Below are positions 24,436 to 34,567 of a DNA stretch of 64,000 nucleotides, in pieces. A program made the position numbers and the translations under genes. Location of the stretch: positions 868,001 through 932,000 of the forward strand of contig QUOL01000008.1 in assembly GCA_009761415.1 (NCBI GenBank). The letters run 5' to 3'. Origin of the DNA: Sarcomyxa edulis (Eukaryota; Basidiomycota; Agaricomycetes; Agaricales; Mycenaceae). The notes below the pieces were generated by a model. That model saw only the letters and a program-made list of their open reading frames with translations. It had not been told where the DNA came from and made no database searches. Every line of letters starts with the position of its first letter. Position 1 is the stretch's first letter.

Positions 24436-24722
24436 ATGAAATTCGCAGCCGTCGCCTTGATCCTCGCCATGTCCTTCCAAGGAGCGTTATCCAGCCCCGT
24501 GGCCACGTGAGTGCAACTTGAACTTGTCTCCAACGGGTCTTAGTTTCGTTTGATTTCTCAACGGCTCACAGTGCTCATACTACCCAACTTACTCCCACAT
24601 CGGTCGGGACCCTCGTTGAGAGAGACGCATTCGATGTAAAGCGCCAAATTCCTAGCGGTTTGCGGCCTAGTGGTATTTTGCCTAGCGGCAGTCGCCCGAC
24701 ATTGCACCCTAGTGGTCTCTAA
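24436..24722 (+). CDS. Small secreted peptide precursor with dibasic site and PSG repeats
   Basis: Predicted 73-residue precursor from two exons, with a 65-base intron at 24507-24571 (GTGAGT...CACAG). Exon 1 encodes a clear signal peptide: MKFAAVALILAMSFQGALSS, with likely cleavage after the SSPVA region. A short spacer (residues ~25-46) ends in a Lys-Arg pair at residues 47-48, the site type cut by the Golgi protease Kex2. The remaining 25 residues start with Gln, contain no Cys and hold four PSG motifs (at 51-53, 56-58, 61-63 and 70-72). TAA stop at 24720-24722. It is too small for default gene calling. Secretion and Kex2 cutting are inferred from motifs. I know no named family; repeat-peptide (KEP-like) hormones or effectors are the nearest idea. 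Confidence 0.65.
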
Positions 24723-25325
24723 GGCGTAAAGCTCGTTGTAGTAGAACGCAGGGTAGAAGACTTCGTCCAGGGGATGGATTTGATAGAGAGAATACGAATC
24801 GATTATTTGTTCGAACCTGACGCCCTCGTTCATTCCGTTTGAGAGGCTCCGAGTCGAGCAATCATTGAGCACTAATGAGCTTTGGAGATTACCTTGAAGG
24901 ACAATTCATACGTAGGCGCCGCGTAGGTACAGGCTCGTACGTTCGGTTTAGCATCTGGTTTTGTCAAAATCAGACCGTATGATTCCTCATCGTATACCAG
25001 GAGACCACTGAACGAGAAGGGCATGCGTGCGGTTGGATTTATGGTTGTTATAGAACATATGAGATCATGAGAGAGAGACCAAACACGGCGAAGAAAAACC
25101 AATCAGAAGGGGGCAAACCTGTACTTGCATAGCATGGGGATGATTCGGACAACACGCATTAGCGACGGACGAGGGCAAGATGAGATGCCAAAAAAAAGGA
25201 GAGGCGCAGATATAAAGCAAGTCGTTGTGTCATGTCCTTCGTTTTTCTCTTTTTTTCTTTCTTTCCTCCAGGGAATCCATTTTCCCTGACCAAAAATCGC
25301 ATACGACCTCTTCTCACTACTACAC
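24723..25325. other. Intergenic with coding-like minus-strand stretches
   Basis: Between the peptide gene and NAC-beta. On the minus strand two open stretches look coding-like: one with MPFSFSGLLVYDEESYGLIL at about 25020-24890, and one with IDSYSLYQIHPLDEVFYPAF at about 24840-24740. They could be joined by an intron near 24890-24850. The second would run antisense into the end of the peptide gene. No family recognised, so no CDS is called. Confidence 0.3.
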
Positions 25326-26006
25326 TCAATCCAGGTTGGTTTTCGTCTCACCCTCCACGTCGAAGTTCTCGACCAAGTCGGGAACATCATCATCGTCATC
25401 CTCCTCCTCTGCGCCGGCATTTGGTGGTCTCTGCTGGCCCTGTTGAATCGCCTGGTACGATTCTGCGAGTTTACGTAGGGATGCAAGAGAGTCGGGGCCG
25501 AGCTGGTTAAGGATACCTGGCACCAATTCCGTGAGTTCTTTCACGTGTCCGGTACCGTAGATGGCAAAGGTGTTGGCAGAAACCGCGGCATGAACTGTAA
25601 GATGAGAAAAAGCCCCCGAGGTGAGTCAAATTAGATGAAAGTCATCAGAAAAGGGGGCACCTTTTGGTGCAGTGAAATGCAGCACGTTTCCATCCTCTCT
25701 GAACATGTTAACCTCCTCGACACCTGGAATGGGTTGCACGTTCAATTTCTTGAGTGCACCTTGGAGTTTTTTGTCGTCCTGGGCGGTAGAGGGCTTCGTC
25801 TTCCGCACAATTTTTCTGCGAACGGTTCCCTTTCCACCTAAAGCAATAATATTTCAAAGGAGATACGGTAAGTAGTCATTTGATAAATTGTTCTTTTTGG
25901 GATGCTCATGGAAGGCGCGTCGATGGGGAAAGTTGGTGGATAAAAACTGACCGATCCTGTTAGCGGCAGCCAAGGCCTGCAGCTTTGCCAATTTTACTGG
26001 GTCCAT
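25326..26006 (-). CDS. EGD1: Nascent polypeptide-associated complex subunit beta (BTF3/Egd1)
   Basis: Beta subunit of NAC, which binds the ribosome exit site and shields nascent chains. Three exons. Exon 1 gives [19 protein letters not shown]. Exon 2 gives [14 protein letters not shown], the ribosome-binding RRKxxxxK signature, then [20 protein letters not shown] with [14 protein letters not shown]. Exon 3 gives [16 protein letters not shown] and [16 protein letters not shown], completing the NAC domain, and an acidic tail ending EGETKTNLD. About 160 residues, the usual length. Introns are near 25950-25840 and 25660-25597. Unambiguous. Confidence 0.96.
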
Positions 26007-26190
26007 GATTTGATTTTGGTCGTTGGATCGCGGGAGTTGGACGGGGAGGATGACCAGCAAAACTTAAGGTTTACATAAACAACCGTATACACTCAGCCAC
26101 CCAAGTCACAAACATCGTGACTCGTGTGACAGACCCTTCGATCTCGGCTAGATTCTTGCTATAGATTCTAGATTGCAGCTTTTATCAGGT

Positions 26191-27129
26191 ATGGCGACTC
26201 AGGCATCGGCTTTCCATATACGAGCTGCACAACCTCAGGATGTGGTGTGGTCAATTCGGTCTTTGAATCCATCCAACTTGGCTGATCTTCCGAAAGGACG
26301 TTATCTTGCAGCTAGTCGTTGATCTTGTATGTGTCTCCGGCGCTCCGTGATTTGAAAATTGAAACCAACTTGAACTCCTATCGACTGCTGCAGGCGACGT
26401 ACGAAAAGGCAGCCGACTCTGTGAAGGCCACCCCCGAGCTTGTGAGTTTCGGGATGCCATGATATCTTCATGCGCACCCACAACTTGCATGTTCACAGCT
26501 TCGTCGAAATCTCTTTGAGACGCCATACGCGCACACATTGCTCGCGTTCGCAGGTATATGACTATATTATGTGTAACAAGAATGTCACTGCTGACTTTCG
26601 CGACCAGGAACTGTCGACACACCTGGAGAGCCCGTTGGCATTGCTTTGTACTTTTTCAACTATTCCACCTGGACGGGCAGGCCAGGTTTGTACGTGCGTA
26701 GAATCGAGCCTGATGTTCCTGTTCAAGGCTTGATGTATGATGTCAAAGCTCGAAGATCTCTTTGTGAAACCTGAATACAGGTCCAAAGGTGTAGGCAAAC
26801 GATTTTTCGGCGAATTAGGCAAGATCGCGCAAGAAAAGGTATGTCGACGCGTCTTTTGCGTCTAGCGAGGTACTCACGCCATCACGCCTCTTTGTCGAAG
26901 AATTGTGCACGGCTCGACTGGTCCGTACTCAAGGTAAGCTCTCGCCGCCACACTGAAATGTTGCCGCCGCCTTGAACCTACACGTACACAGTGGAACCAG
27001 CCATCGATCGATTTCTACGAGAAGAGTCTGGAAGCGATGCCCATGTCCGAGTGGATGGGCATGCGGCTCGAAGAACAAGGAATCGAGAATCTCAAAAGGT
27101 TTGCAGAAACGTCGGAACCGGGTGTTTGA
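26191..27129 (+). CDS. GNAT acetyltransferase, spermidine/spermine N1-acetyltransferase-like
   Basis: GNAT enzyme of the SAT1/SAT2 (thialysine/diamine acetyltransferase) branch, which moves acetyl from acetyl-CoA to small amines. About 175 residues in eight short exons. Joined segments: MATQASAFHIRAAQPQDV, DVILQLVVDL, ATYEKAADSVKATPEL, LRRNLFETPYAHTLLAFAG, PGEPVGIALYFFNYSTWTG, LEDLFVKPEYRSKGVGKRFF, ARLDWSVLK and WNQPSIDFYEKSLEAMP. The EYRSKGVGKR stretch is the acetyl-CoA pyrophosphate loop (Q/RxxGxG/A), and the DWSVLKWN and SEWMGMRL pieces are typical of this branch. Only short open frames are visible because the exons are tiny. The branch is clear; the true substrate is not. Confidence 0.88.
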
Positions 27130-27340
27130 GACGCGTCGTGGTGTATTGCAGGATGACTGTACAGTGGCCAGTACATATCTATCCTTATGAAATAATGATA
27201 TAGGTTTGTGTGTGTGTGCTCTTCTGCACGTACGTATTAGAGTGTGTACCACCAATATGAATACGGGAGTGTTTCAATAAATGCATAGCGATTGGTGGAG
27301 ATGACAGTTGTATGGACATGAAGGGACCTCCTATTGGAGA

Positions 27341-28176
27341 TCAAACACCGTCGTAACTTGCTCCTCCAGCCTGTACGGAGAGGTTCAACAACGTGCAAGC
27401 CCTTAAAGGAAGAGAGTTCCGTACCTTTCGCAGTCGTATGACGATAGGTTCCTCATTCAGGTCGTCCCTTTCGCGAGCCGCAACCTCTATCGAATACACT
27501 CGCAACGAGGTCTTGACGTCGGCAGAATGCACGGAGATCTATAGGTTATAATGTCAGCATTGTATTCAAACGGAAATATGCAGGCCCAAGAATGTCAAAG
27601 TCGTGTCAAGTAAATCATAGCGCTCCCGAGATGTATCGCCTCGCGGACGCTGTAGTCTCCGAGGATCGGGCGGTCGACAACAAGTACTGAGAACGAACCT
27701 TAGCTTTTCTCATTACTTTGCATTGGGGCCCTATCCAGACCTATTTCGACGAAATAATCGTATTGATATCAAGGGCAAGTAGGGCAAACAGCCAAGACGC
27801 ACCACAAGTATGAACTTCTCGCGTTTAGACTCCTTGTCGTTTGAGTAGGCAACGCGCACATAAGCATAGGATGCTTTGGAGTCGTCGAGAGCTTCGCGAA
27901 GTTCCGTGAGGCCGCCCGTTCCTGTCTTGGTGACATGAAGCTTGTCGGAACGGTCGGACTAGATGTGAAGAGACGCGAAGGATTTATATCTGATTGTATT
28001 AATGAAGATGATATGCATAAATCCGGACCTCATAGTCCAACAACAACCAGTTAGTCTCAGATTTGTCTGACCGTACGTCGAGATAGGCTGTAACGATGAC
28101 CTGGACATCAACATCGATTCAATCGTCGGTCATAATGCTCACCTTCGTTGATTTCTGAGTCTGAAAGGTCCGCCAT
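27341..28176 (-). CDS. Coactosin-like ADF-homology actin-binding protein
   Basis: Single ADF-H domain protein of about 140 residues that binds F-actin. Six exons. The ATG at 28176 gives MADLSDSEINE, joined at the acceptor TTACAG near 28090 to AYLDVRSDKSETNWLLLDYE. Then follow GTGGLTELREALDDSKASYA with YVRVAYSNDKESKREKFILV, VWIGPQCKVMRKAK, ISVHSADVKTSLRVYSIEVA and the final exon AGGASYDGV. The MADLSD start, the KTGTGGL loop, VWIGP and the AGGASYDGV end mark coactosin rather than cofilin. The exon order and all junctions give one unbroken frame. Confidence 0.92.
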
Positions 28177-28362
28177 CTATACCAGTATGAAAGAAAGGAT
28201 TTCGACGATAGAACGAACAAAACAATGTCCGTGAAATAGAAAAAAGAGATTTTGGAACGATAACCCTCCGTTGCTGTACTATTTGACGCCGCCGCCACGG
28301 AGATCACCCGTGAGAAAAATCAGGACATTTCTTCAACGTCCCAGCTTGTCCATCTTGCACTC

Positions 28363-28989
28363 ATGTTTCGTTCAATCTCAGTCTCGGTTTGCTCTCGCCA
28401 ATCCCTCAATCGTCTCTATTCATCCGCCGTATCCTCATCAGCACGTTCAAAATGGCGTTTAGCCGGCCTATCACCCCCTCAATCCATCTTAGACGATAGC
28501 GACGAACCCGTAGATTTATCTGAAGACAACGATATAGTCAACGGAGCGCGTCCTAATACCCCGCCATTGCATCGTCGTATACCGCCCCAAAAGCCAACTC
28601 CTCAAGAGTACGCAAAACATCATAACGCCATGAAGAGAGAATTTCCAGAAGGATGGAACCCGCGTCGTAAATTAACTCGAGAGGCGATGGACGGTCTTCG
28701 TGAACTTCATCATTTCGACAAGACGACGTTTACCACTCCAGTTCTTGCCGAGGATTTCAAGATCAGTCCGGAAGCGGTGAGGAGGATCTTGAAAAGTAAA
28801 TGGCAGCCATCAAGAGAGCAGAGGGCTAAAATTGCACTGAGCCATCGCGCGAACAGGGAGCAGTCGATAAAACTGAACAGGTTGAGAGAGAGACTTGAAG
28901 CAAAGTCTGTTATGGGATCGACGGGGTACAAGAATGGGCAGATCAACGGAGTCAAAACGAGTACGAAGGACTTCCTAACATTCCAGTGA
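28363..28989 (+). CDS. RRG9: Rrg9/neugrin-like mitochondrial protein
   Basis: Single-exon protein of 208 residues. The N terminus is a typical mitochondrial presequence (MFRSISVSVCSRQSLNRLYS). The conserved core is WNPRRKLTREAMDGLRELHH and LAEDFKISPEAVRRILKSKW (residues ~103-155), the neugrin/Rrg9 signature, followed by a basic helix. In yeast Rrg9 is needed for mitochondrial DNA maintenance and respiration. The human homologue NGRN acts with 16S rRNA. Function here is by homology. Confidence 0.92.
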   Translation: MFRSISVSVCSRQSLNRLYSSAVSSSARSKWRLAGLSPPQSILDDSDEPVDLSEDNDIVNGARPNTPPLHRRIPPQKPTPQEYAKHHNAMKREFPEGWNPRRKLTREAMDGLRELHHFDKTTFTTPVLAEDFKISPEAVRRILKSKWQPSREQRAKIALSHRANREQSIKLNRLRERLEAKSVMGSTGYKNGQINGVKTSTKDFLTFQ

Positions 28990-29330
28990 TGGCACTGCTG
29001 GCGTTCGTGGTAAGTCCTTTCAGTCAGCTACAATTATCAAAATGTCTTTGAATTGACTGTGGTCTTATTTTCCGGTACTTAAAGGAATATATATCTATAT
29101 ACGTCGTGTTCCATTAGTTGCTAGTCCTAATACTCCGAGTCCGTGTGCGATATAAATGTACATAAATCACTGGGATGGCGTACATAATATCTGGCACGAT
29201 TCTAGTCCGGGGGTGGATATATGCGAAACCTTGAGGTATAATTTAGCAGCCTGCGTGTCACCGACTGTAATGGAGTGTAAAAAGAGTTCCAAGAAAAGAA
29301 AGACTGGCAGAGAACCTGCCCACCGAATGA
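28990..29330. other. Convergent intergenic region
   Basis: 341 bases between the stops of RRG9 and the P450 gene. An open plus-strand stretch at 29156-29467 is partly antisense to P450 coding sequence and is not a gene. Nothing else seen. Confidence 0.4.
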
Positions 29331-31271
29331 CTACAAAGAAAGTTCCGATCGTTCGTACTTCAGATAACATGAGCCCTGAGGTGGCCGACAGAGGAGAATA
29401 TCGTTCCAGTTCGGAAGCGGAAGAGGATCAGACGCGTTCCCAAATCTATCCACCGCGCTGTAGTTGAAACCAAGCAGGAACATGGACGTGATAAGCTTGA
29501 GCTCCACTTTGGCTAGCCGGGTACCAAGACACATTGTTTTCCCTGTAATAAGCGGAGCCGTTAAAGAGGAGATGGATCATAGAGTCTTTTGAAAAGAAAC
29601 GCACCACCACCCCAACCCACGTAACCGAAAGCAGCCTTACTCTCTTCTCTACTGGGATCAAATTCCCAAGGATTGTTGTACAAGTTGGGATCGAGATGAA
29701 CGTCACTAAACGGATAAATAACATAGGCACCCGTGGGGACCACCTTCCCGTCAATATGCACTTCGGGGCCGAGATTTCGCCTCATGGCGGTATGCGGTTG
29801 AGCCACCCTCAAAGTCTCCCTGATTATGGAGTCGAGGACGGGTGTTTCCGATTCCCAGGTCTCGAGTGAGATCGTAGCTAGATGCGCCGCTAAGGAAGGG
29901 GATTCTGATTTCGTCGACGTCGGGTAGGCAGATAAGAGAGCCTTGACCTCAGCCGCAGCTTTCTCTCGCCACTCTGTATGGGCGCCGAGGAAGGTGATCA
30001 ACCAAGAGGCTGGAAAACAAGGAAAACCAAAGACGTAAGCCAAATTTGATTTCGCTAAGTAAAAGGGCTTGCCTGTCGTTCCCGTGGCTCGTGCCCCAGC
30101 AATTAAGAGACCCATGATGAACTGGAAACGAAACGGTTAGTGGAACGGAAGAAAGTGATTAGAGGGAGTCCTTACACCAACGACCACAAGTTTGTCATCC
30201 CCAGAGTCGAGGAGCATTTGGAGAGTGTCATTTCGGGTTATCCCACTCTGCTCCCGGGCACTGATAGCCTGAACAACGATGTCATATATTTCCTTGGTCG
30301 CCCATAATTTTCCGATCATCGCAGGAGTGGGGAACCATGGGATTAGAACTGTAGCCGGAGTAGTGCCACTGTCCAATCTGTCATACAGCTTTTTCAGCCG
30401 AGCGACTAGGGCAGTATCATCCGAAATCTCCGAGCAAGACAGACTTCGAACGGTCGTTTGGAATATAAGCTAAGAAAGAGATAGTCAGATTCGCGATCAT
30501 CATCCAAGAGTAGGCAAGAGTAGCTGTATAGTCACCTCATACACCTTTTCGAAAGGATCGAAAGTTCCGGAGGTTCCCCATGTCTCCATGATCCTCCGAG
30601 TATCCTCCAGGATAACGGGAATAACTAATATAAACATCCATCAATTTTTGGTCCGACAAAAGGCCATAGAGTACAAGATGACATACGATCACTCAGTGGC
30701 ACATTCTTTTGGACGTTTGCAAGGCGTTTGTGAATCGTTGAGATTCGCTTTACCTGCAAGTCCGATGTCACGCCCCTGACCATGGGTATCTGCGGTTGAA
30801 AGACGGTCAAATGAGGAGTATTATAGTGGGAGGTGCAAGACCGACGTACAGCACCCGACAGAAGTTTGAAACCTTCCGTAAGATCAAAGCCTTTAGTAGT
30901 GAAGAATGTCTGTCTGGCTGACTCTCCAGATACGACGATAACTGAATTCTAACGTGAGGTTGGCTATCAGAGGTGAGACGAAGGTCAAAATGAAATGGCG
31001 AACGTACTCGAAGTAACTGAAATTGAAACACAGATTGTCCTGCAGATCGAAAGCTAGCGTTCAAGAAGTCGAAACGTCGTCGAAAGAAGGGATATATGGC
31101 TAAGAGCGAATATCCTGGTAGTCTAACGGGACTATCTTCCTTATCCTTCTGTAAACTAGAAGTGATGAGGAGTATAACGATGAGCGTTATGACAGCGATT
31201 GTGAACTGAGTCGCGAATCCTGCAGAGAGAAACGCAGCCGAAGCAGCTTGTAGTCCAATACTATAAGGCAT
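29331..31271 (-). CDS. Cytochrome P450 monooxygenase
   Basis: Microsomal heme monooxygenase. The ATG at 31271 starts an N-terminal anchor (MPYSIGLQAASAAFLSAG, then FTIAVITLIVILLITSSL). Later exons give VIVVSGESARQTFFTTKGFD and the I-helix region near 30180-30060. The ExxR helix is in DSIIRETLRVAQPHTAMRRN, the PERF-like region in YNNPWEFDPSREESKAAFG. The heme-binding loop VGWGGGKTMCLGTRLAKVEL is made by an intron that splits it between the glycines. Without that intron the cysteine is lost, so the join near 29600-29550 is firm. C terminus at 29331. The heme loop has K-T-M before Cys, unlike the common R-H-P. The CYP family and substrate cannot be named by eye. No biosynthetic core enzyme is nearby. 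Confidence 0.9.
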
Positions 31272-32723
31272 ATCGTCAGCTCAGAACGCGAAGCTTGCGA
31301 GCACAGAGACGCAAGATGAAGAAGATGAAGTGGAGAAAGAGTGTGGAATGGAATTGCTCGGACATTCATGAACTCGATGAGAGGTTTTTATAACATGCAG
31401 CATGTTGCACGGGCGGCCAATTCGGGAAAGATAAAAACAAGAATGGGTGGCAGTGGAATGCCTTTCTCGGGGAAATCTGGCATAGAGAATGCATATCTGG
31501 GGGTTAGGTTTGAACGCGGACCCGAAACCACCGATCGAGACTTCTGGGGAGGCTTCGCAGATCTCTGAGATCGGGAATGGACTTACTGTACATGATCCAC
31601 GTTGCGAATTCCAGAACACTGGCTCTCGGTCCCGGACACAGCTGGTTGGTGTTATTCTGCGTGCGTGGCCGAGGGTCATGAACAAAGTGGCAACGGATCC
31701 ACGGCTCCTGTAAAAGTGAGGCATCCACGTGGCCGTCTCGGAGTTCAACCGTAAAAGTTTTGTTGAATATGTCTCAAGAGCTACGCGTTCATACGTCTAT
31801 TCATTCCATAGATGGTGTGCGTCGTGCCCAGTTTAGGTTCATTAGGATCAATCCGAAAGCTCAGAGGCGTGTGTTTTGGGGTCACTGACATGATCAATGA
31901 ATAACAAACGCCCACGTTGCAGTGCTCGCAGCGTAATGCGCGGAAGGTTGGCGGAAAGACTCCTGGAAGACTTAGCCTGGAATGTACATCGTCAGGGCGT
32001 TCTATATCTGACAAGTGGAATGACAACATCGTACAAGGCTATTAGATCTGCTATACCCGCGAAGTCTTGAAAGCAACGATCGGGACAGTCAACGAACGAC
32101 AAACATAGAGTGATACAGACTGCAGTGCCCTCGCGGCTGTTATGCGGCGATGCATGCACGAACATCACAGAAAGAATCAAGACCCACCAATTGCAGGTCT
32201 TGAGAGATAGGGAAATCTCCGGGAGACTGATAGATTTGACAAATGCCGGTCACGACGTTTCGGGGATGGTGGGTTAAAATGCTTCGTTATCCAGCCTACA
32301 TGGTACTCATCAGACAGATCACTGCAGACAACCTCAAAGTTTGGACAATCCCACGTCAAAAACCCGAGTAGATCGTCGATCACCTTTTTGAAATATCCTG
32401 AACTTCGATGCTAGAATGCCATGCACGTCGATATCATGGCTCCGGTGAGCGTAGGGGCTGTCGTCTTTTGGGCGAGATAAGAGAGTAATGTAAACATGCG
32501 CATGGTGGATTGATGGCAACTACGACCGAGTCTATGGAAAACATATCTGGTAAAAAATTTTGTCAGCACAATGGAGACAAACCTGGTAAGGGACATAGGC
32601 ATGGTCAGCGCAGCACACCTTCGTTAATATCATATGGTAAAAATACATCCCCCAACATAGAGCTGTAACGAGCCTGGTGATGGTGAATGCTTGCGACGCA
32701 TGGCTGAATCTAAGGAACCACTT
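31272..32723. other. 1.45-kb region with coding-like fragments, no confident gene
   Basis: On the minus strand a stretch at about 32420-32177 reads GYFKKVIDDLLGFLTWDC, continuing PNFEVVCSDLSDEYHVGWIT, after an acceptor-like TTCTAG. Another stretch at 31860-31781 reads PLSFRIDPNEPKLGTTHTIY. Both have the composition of real protein but I could not join them into one frame or recognise a family. They may be exons of an unrecognised gene or a relic. Confidence 0.3.
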
Positions 32724-34045
32724 TTACAACCCACAGAGCTGCGGCTCCGAATGCCAATGATTGAGCGACGTCAGCACGCAAGCGTAATGTGCCAGTGCCG
32801 CCAGGACTACGAAGAGATGAAAAATCTGGTGGGAAGCAAAGAAGAGATCAAATCTTCCTGGAGCCAATCGTTCTGGGATGCGGTTCGCGCTTGAAGCCGA
32901 AGCACGACGCATGAGACGGCAGAAATAAGATGTCATAGGGAAGGAAAGCACGTACTAGATCAAGGCGCCTGAGATATACAAGCCTCCCGATGCTATCAAC
33001 CACCCAAAACCCATCTCTGCGAAAAGTTTATTGAAGCCGTGGGTCACAAAGCAGTGCGACACAGGAAGCACAGCGGATAACCCTAGTCCGCTGAACACTT
33101 TTGTTCGGGCACCACGGTGTGTAGGTTTTGCATACTCTGGATTTAGAACGATATACGCAGCCCCTGGGAAAAGGAATGTACCAATCACCGTCACAAGAGC
33201 GATCGTGATCAAGAAAATGATGCACATACCGAAACCAAATAGAGTGATTATTGTTAGATACAGAATTTGGAACTTGGGTTCGCAGAAGAAGCCATAATAC
33301 AGGCATGGGTAAAATGATCCGACTATCAGGACTGGGTTGATTTCAGAAATGTGAAATGCATCAAATGAGTATGCACCGCTGACCAACGATCCCGGAATAA
33401 TCAAAGGCATGGCAGTGAGATGAGACCTATACATCATGAGAATGGTTGACGTCTCGGATGCGATAAATCGTCACCTCTTCAGAATGGCACGTCGAAGTGT
33501 GAAAGAAGGCACTGGCAGACAGGCAGAAAACAGCCGAGGACAGGAAAACAATGAAGACAGCGGAGTCTACCCAAGTAGTACTGTCGTGAGGCGATATATA
33601 CGTGGGATGGAAAGTCGCCAAAAAGAAAACAAATAACACGGCGCCCCATAAATGGCTGTGGATGTTAACTCGAGGTTGGTTAATTTCATTTCGGACAGTA
33701 AATGAATGACATCGTCCTACTTGTCTCATTGTGGAGATCTGGAACATGGAGTCAGATGGGCGCTGGGTTTGAAAGAGGAATGGCTCGACGTGCATGCAAA
33801 GACCGAGCTGAAGCAACCTCTCCAGCTATTTTGAATACTTATAACGGCAATGTCAAAGGCTAGTTCGTGCATATCCTGGCACTGGCAGAGTACACTGACC
33901 GTCTGTATCCCGAAACGATATATTCATTATCCCTCTGCCATTCAGGAATTTCCCGCCAAGTAAGGGTCCTCCTCGGATGGGTCGTTGATAAAGTGTTTTC
34001 TTTCGATCCGAGTTTGATTTTGGAGTTGTTACGACGAACGGACAT
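32724..34045 (-). CDS. PAQR / hemolysin-III family membrane receptor-like protein
   Basis: Seven-helix membrane protein of the PAQR family (adiponectin receptors, yeast Izh proteins), linked to zinc and sterol/ceramide metabolism. Exon pieces: TLTWREIPEWQRDNEYIVSG, NSWRGCFSSVFA, LHNETINIHSHLWGAVLFVF, FHTSTCHSE, FDYSGIV joined to VLIVGSFYPCLYYGFFCEP, GAAYIVLNPEYAKPTHRGAR, and RIPERLAPGRFDLFFASHQ with IFHLFVVLAAL. The Ser-His and late HQIFH residues form the family metal site. The intron before LHNET (33739-33793) seems to use a GC donor. The intron inside the ITLFGFG region must be removed although it reads through in frame. ATG at 34045 chosen; an in-frame ATG at 34189 would add 48 residues. 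Confidence 0.87.
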
Positions 34046-34472
34046 CCTCAAGCTCGAGTATTTTCTGATTGAGAAGAATGGCGTGTCGTCGAAGCGTGAC
34101 ACGCATTGACCGTAACGCGTGACCTGATGCGCAAGAGCGGCACATTTAAACAGCACCAACCTGGTCCAACCAACCGCCCATGGCCCCATGCAGACGCGTT
34201 TACGGAATCATTCGGGATCCATTCTGCAAATGAACATGTTCCTCGGGAACACCATCTAGGATATTCTATGAGATAATTTCAACGAACGCCTTCAGGGTCA
34301 GCGCCGTTGTAAGTTCTACACAGGCCGATATCGCTGAATGTCGGTTGTAAACAGTAATTTGTCGGATTTGTTGGTAATTTGTGAATCCTCATATCGATTG
34401 AGGCCGCCCGAATCATTTAGGTGTCTTTTGCATCTGGACATTATAGCAGCGATAGGGAGATAAGGTGTTGTC
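34046..34472. other. Intergenic between PAQR gene and tRNA-Thr
   Basis: 427 bases holding the promoter of the PAQR gene. An in-frame upstream ATG at 34189 lies here. No other feature seen. Confidence 0.4.
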
Positions 34473-34554
34473 GCCCATTTCGCCCAGTGGTAGAGCGTCG
34501 CACTCGTATATTTCAGCGATGCGAAGGTCAGCCGTTCAATCCGGCTAGTGGGCA
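34473..34554 (+). tRNA. tRNA-Thr(CGT) with 10-nt intron
   Basis: Full cloverleaf by eye. Acceptor stem 34473-34479 (GCCCATT) pairs with 34547-34553 (AGTGGGC), with discriminator A at 34554. The D arm has one C-A mismatch. Anticodon stem TCGCA/TGCGA at 34498-34502 and 34520-34524. Anticodon CGT at 34505-34507, after T33. A 10-nt intron (34509-34518) sits after position 37, the standard nuclear site. The T arm AGCCG-TTCAATC-CGGCT pairs perfectly. A T5 Pol III terminator follows. Decodes ACG. Confidence 0.92.
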
Positions 34555-34562
34555 TTATTTGA

Positions 34563-34567
34563 TTTTT
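34563..34567 (+). terminator. RNA polymerase III terminator of tRNA-Thr
   Basis: Run of five T on the coding strand nine bases after the discriminator base, the usual Pol III stop. Confidence 0.7.

Noticed and set aside
29446..29754. P450 ending in a frame that lacks the heme cysteine
   Set aside because: Read-through of an intron; the spliced form restores GGGKTMCLG.
33160..33235. Extra hydrophobic segment CIIFLITIALVTVIGTFLF in the PAQR protein
   Set aside because: It is an in-frame intron with GTATGT donor and TTCCCAG acceptor; removal gives the family-typical GAAYIVLNPEY.
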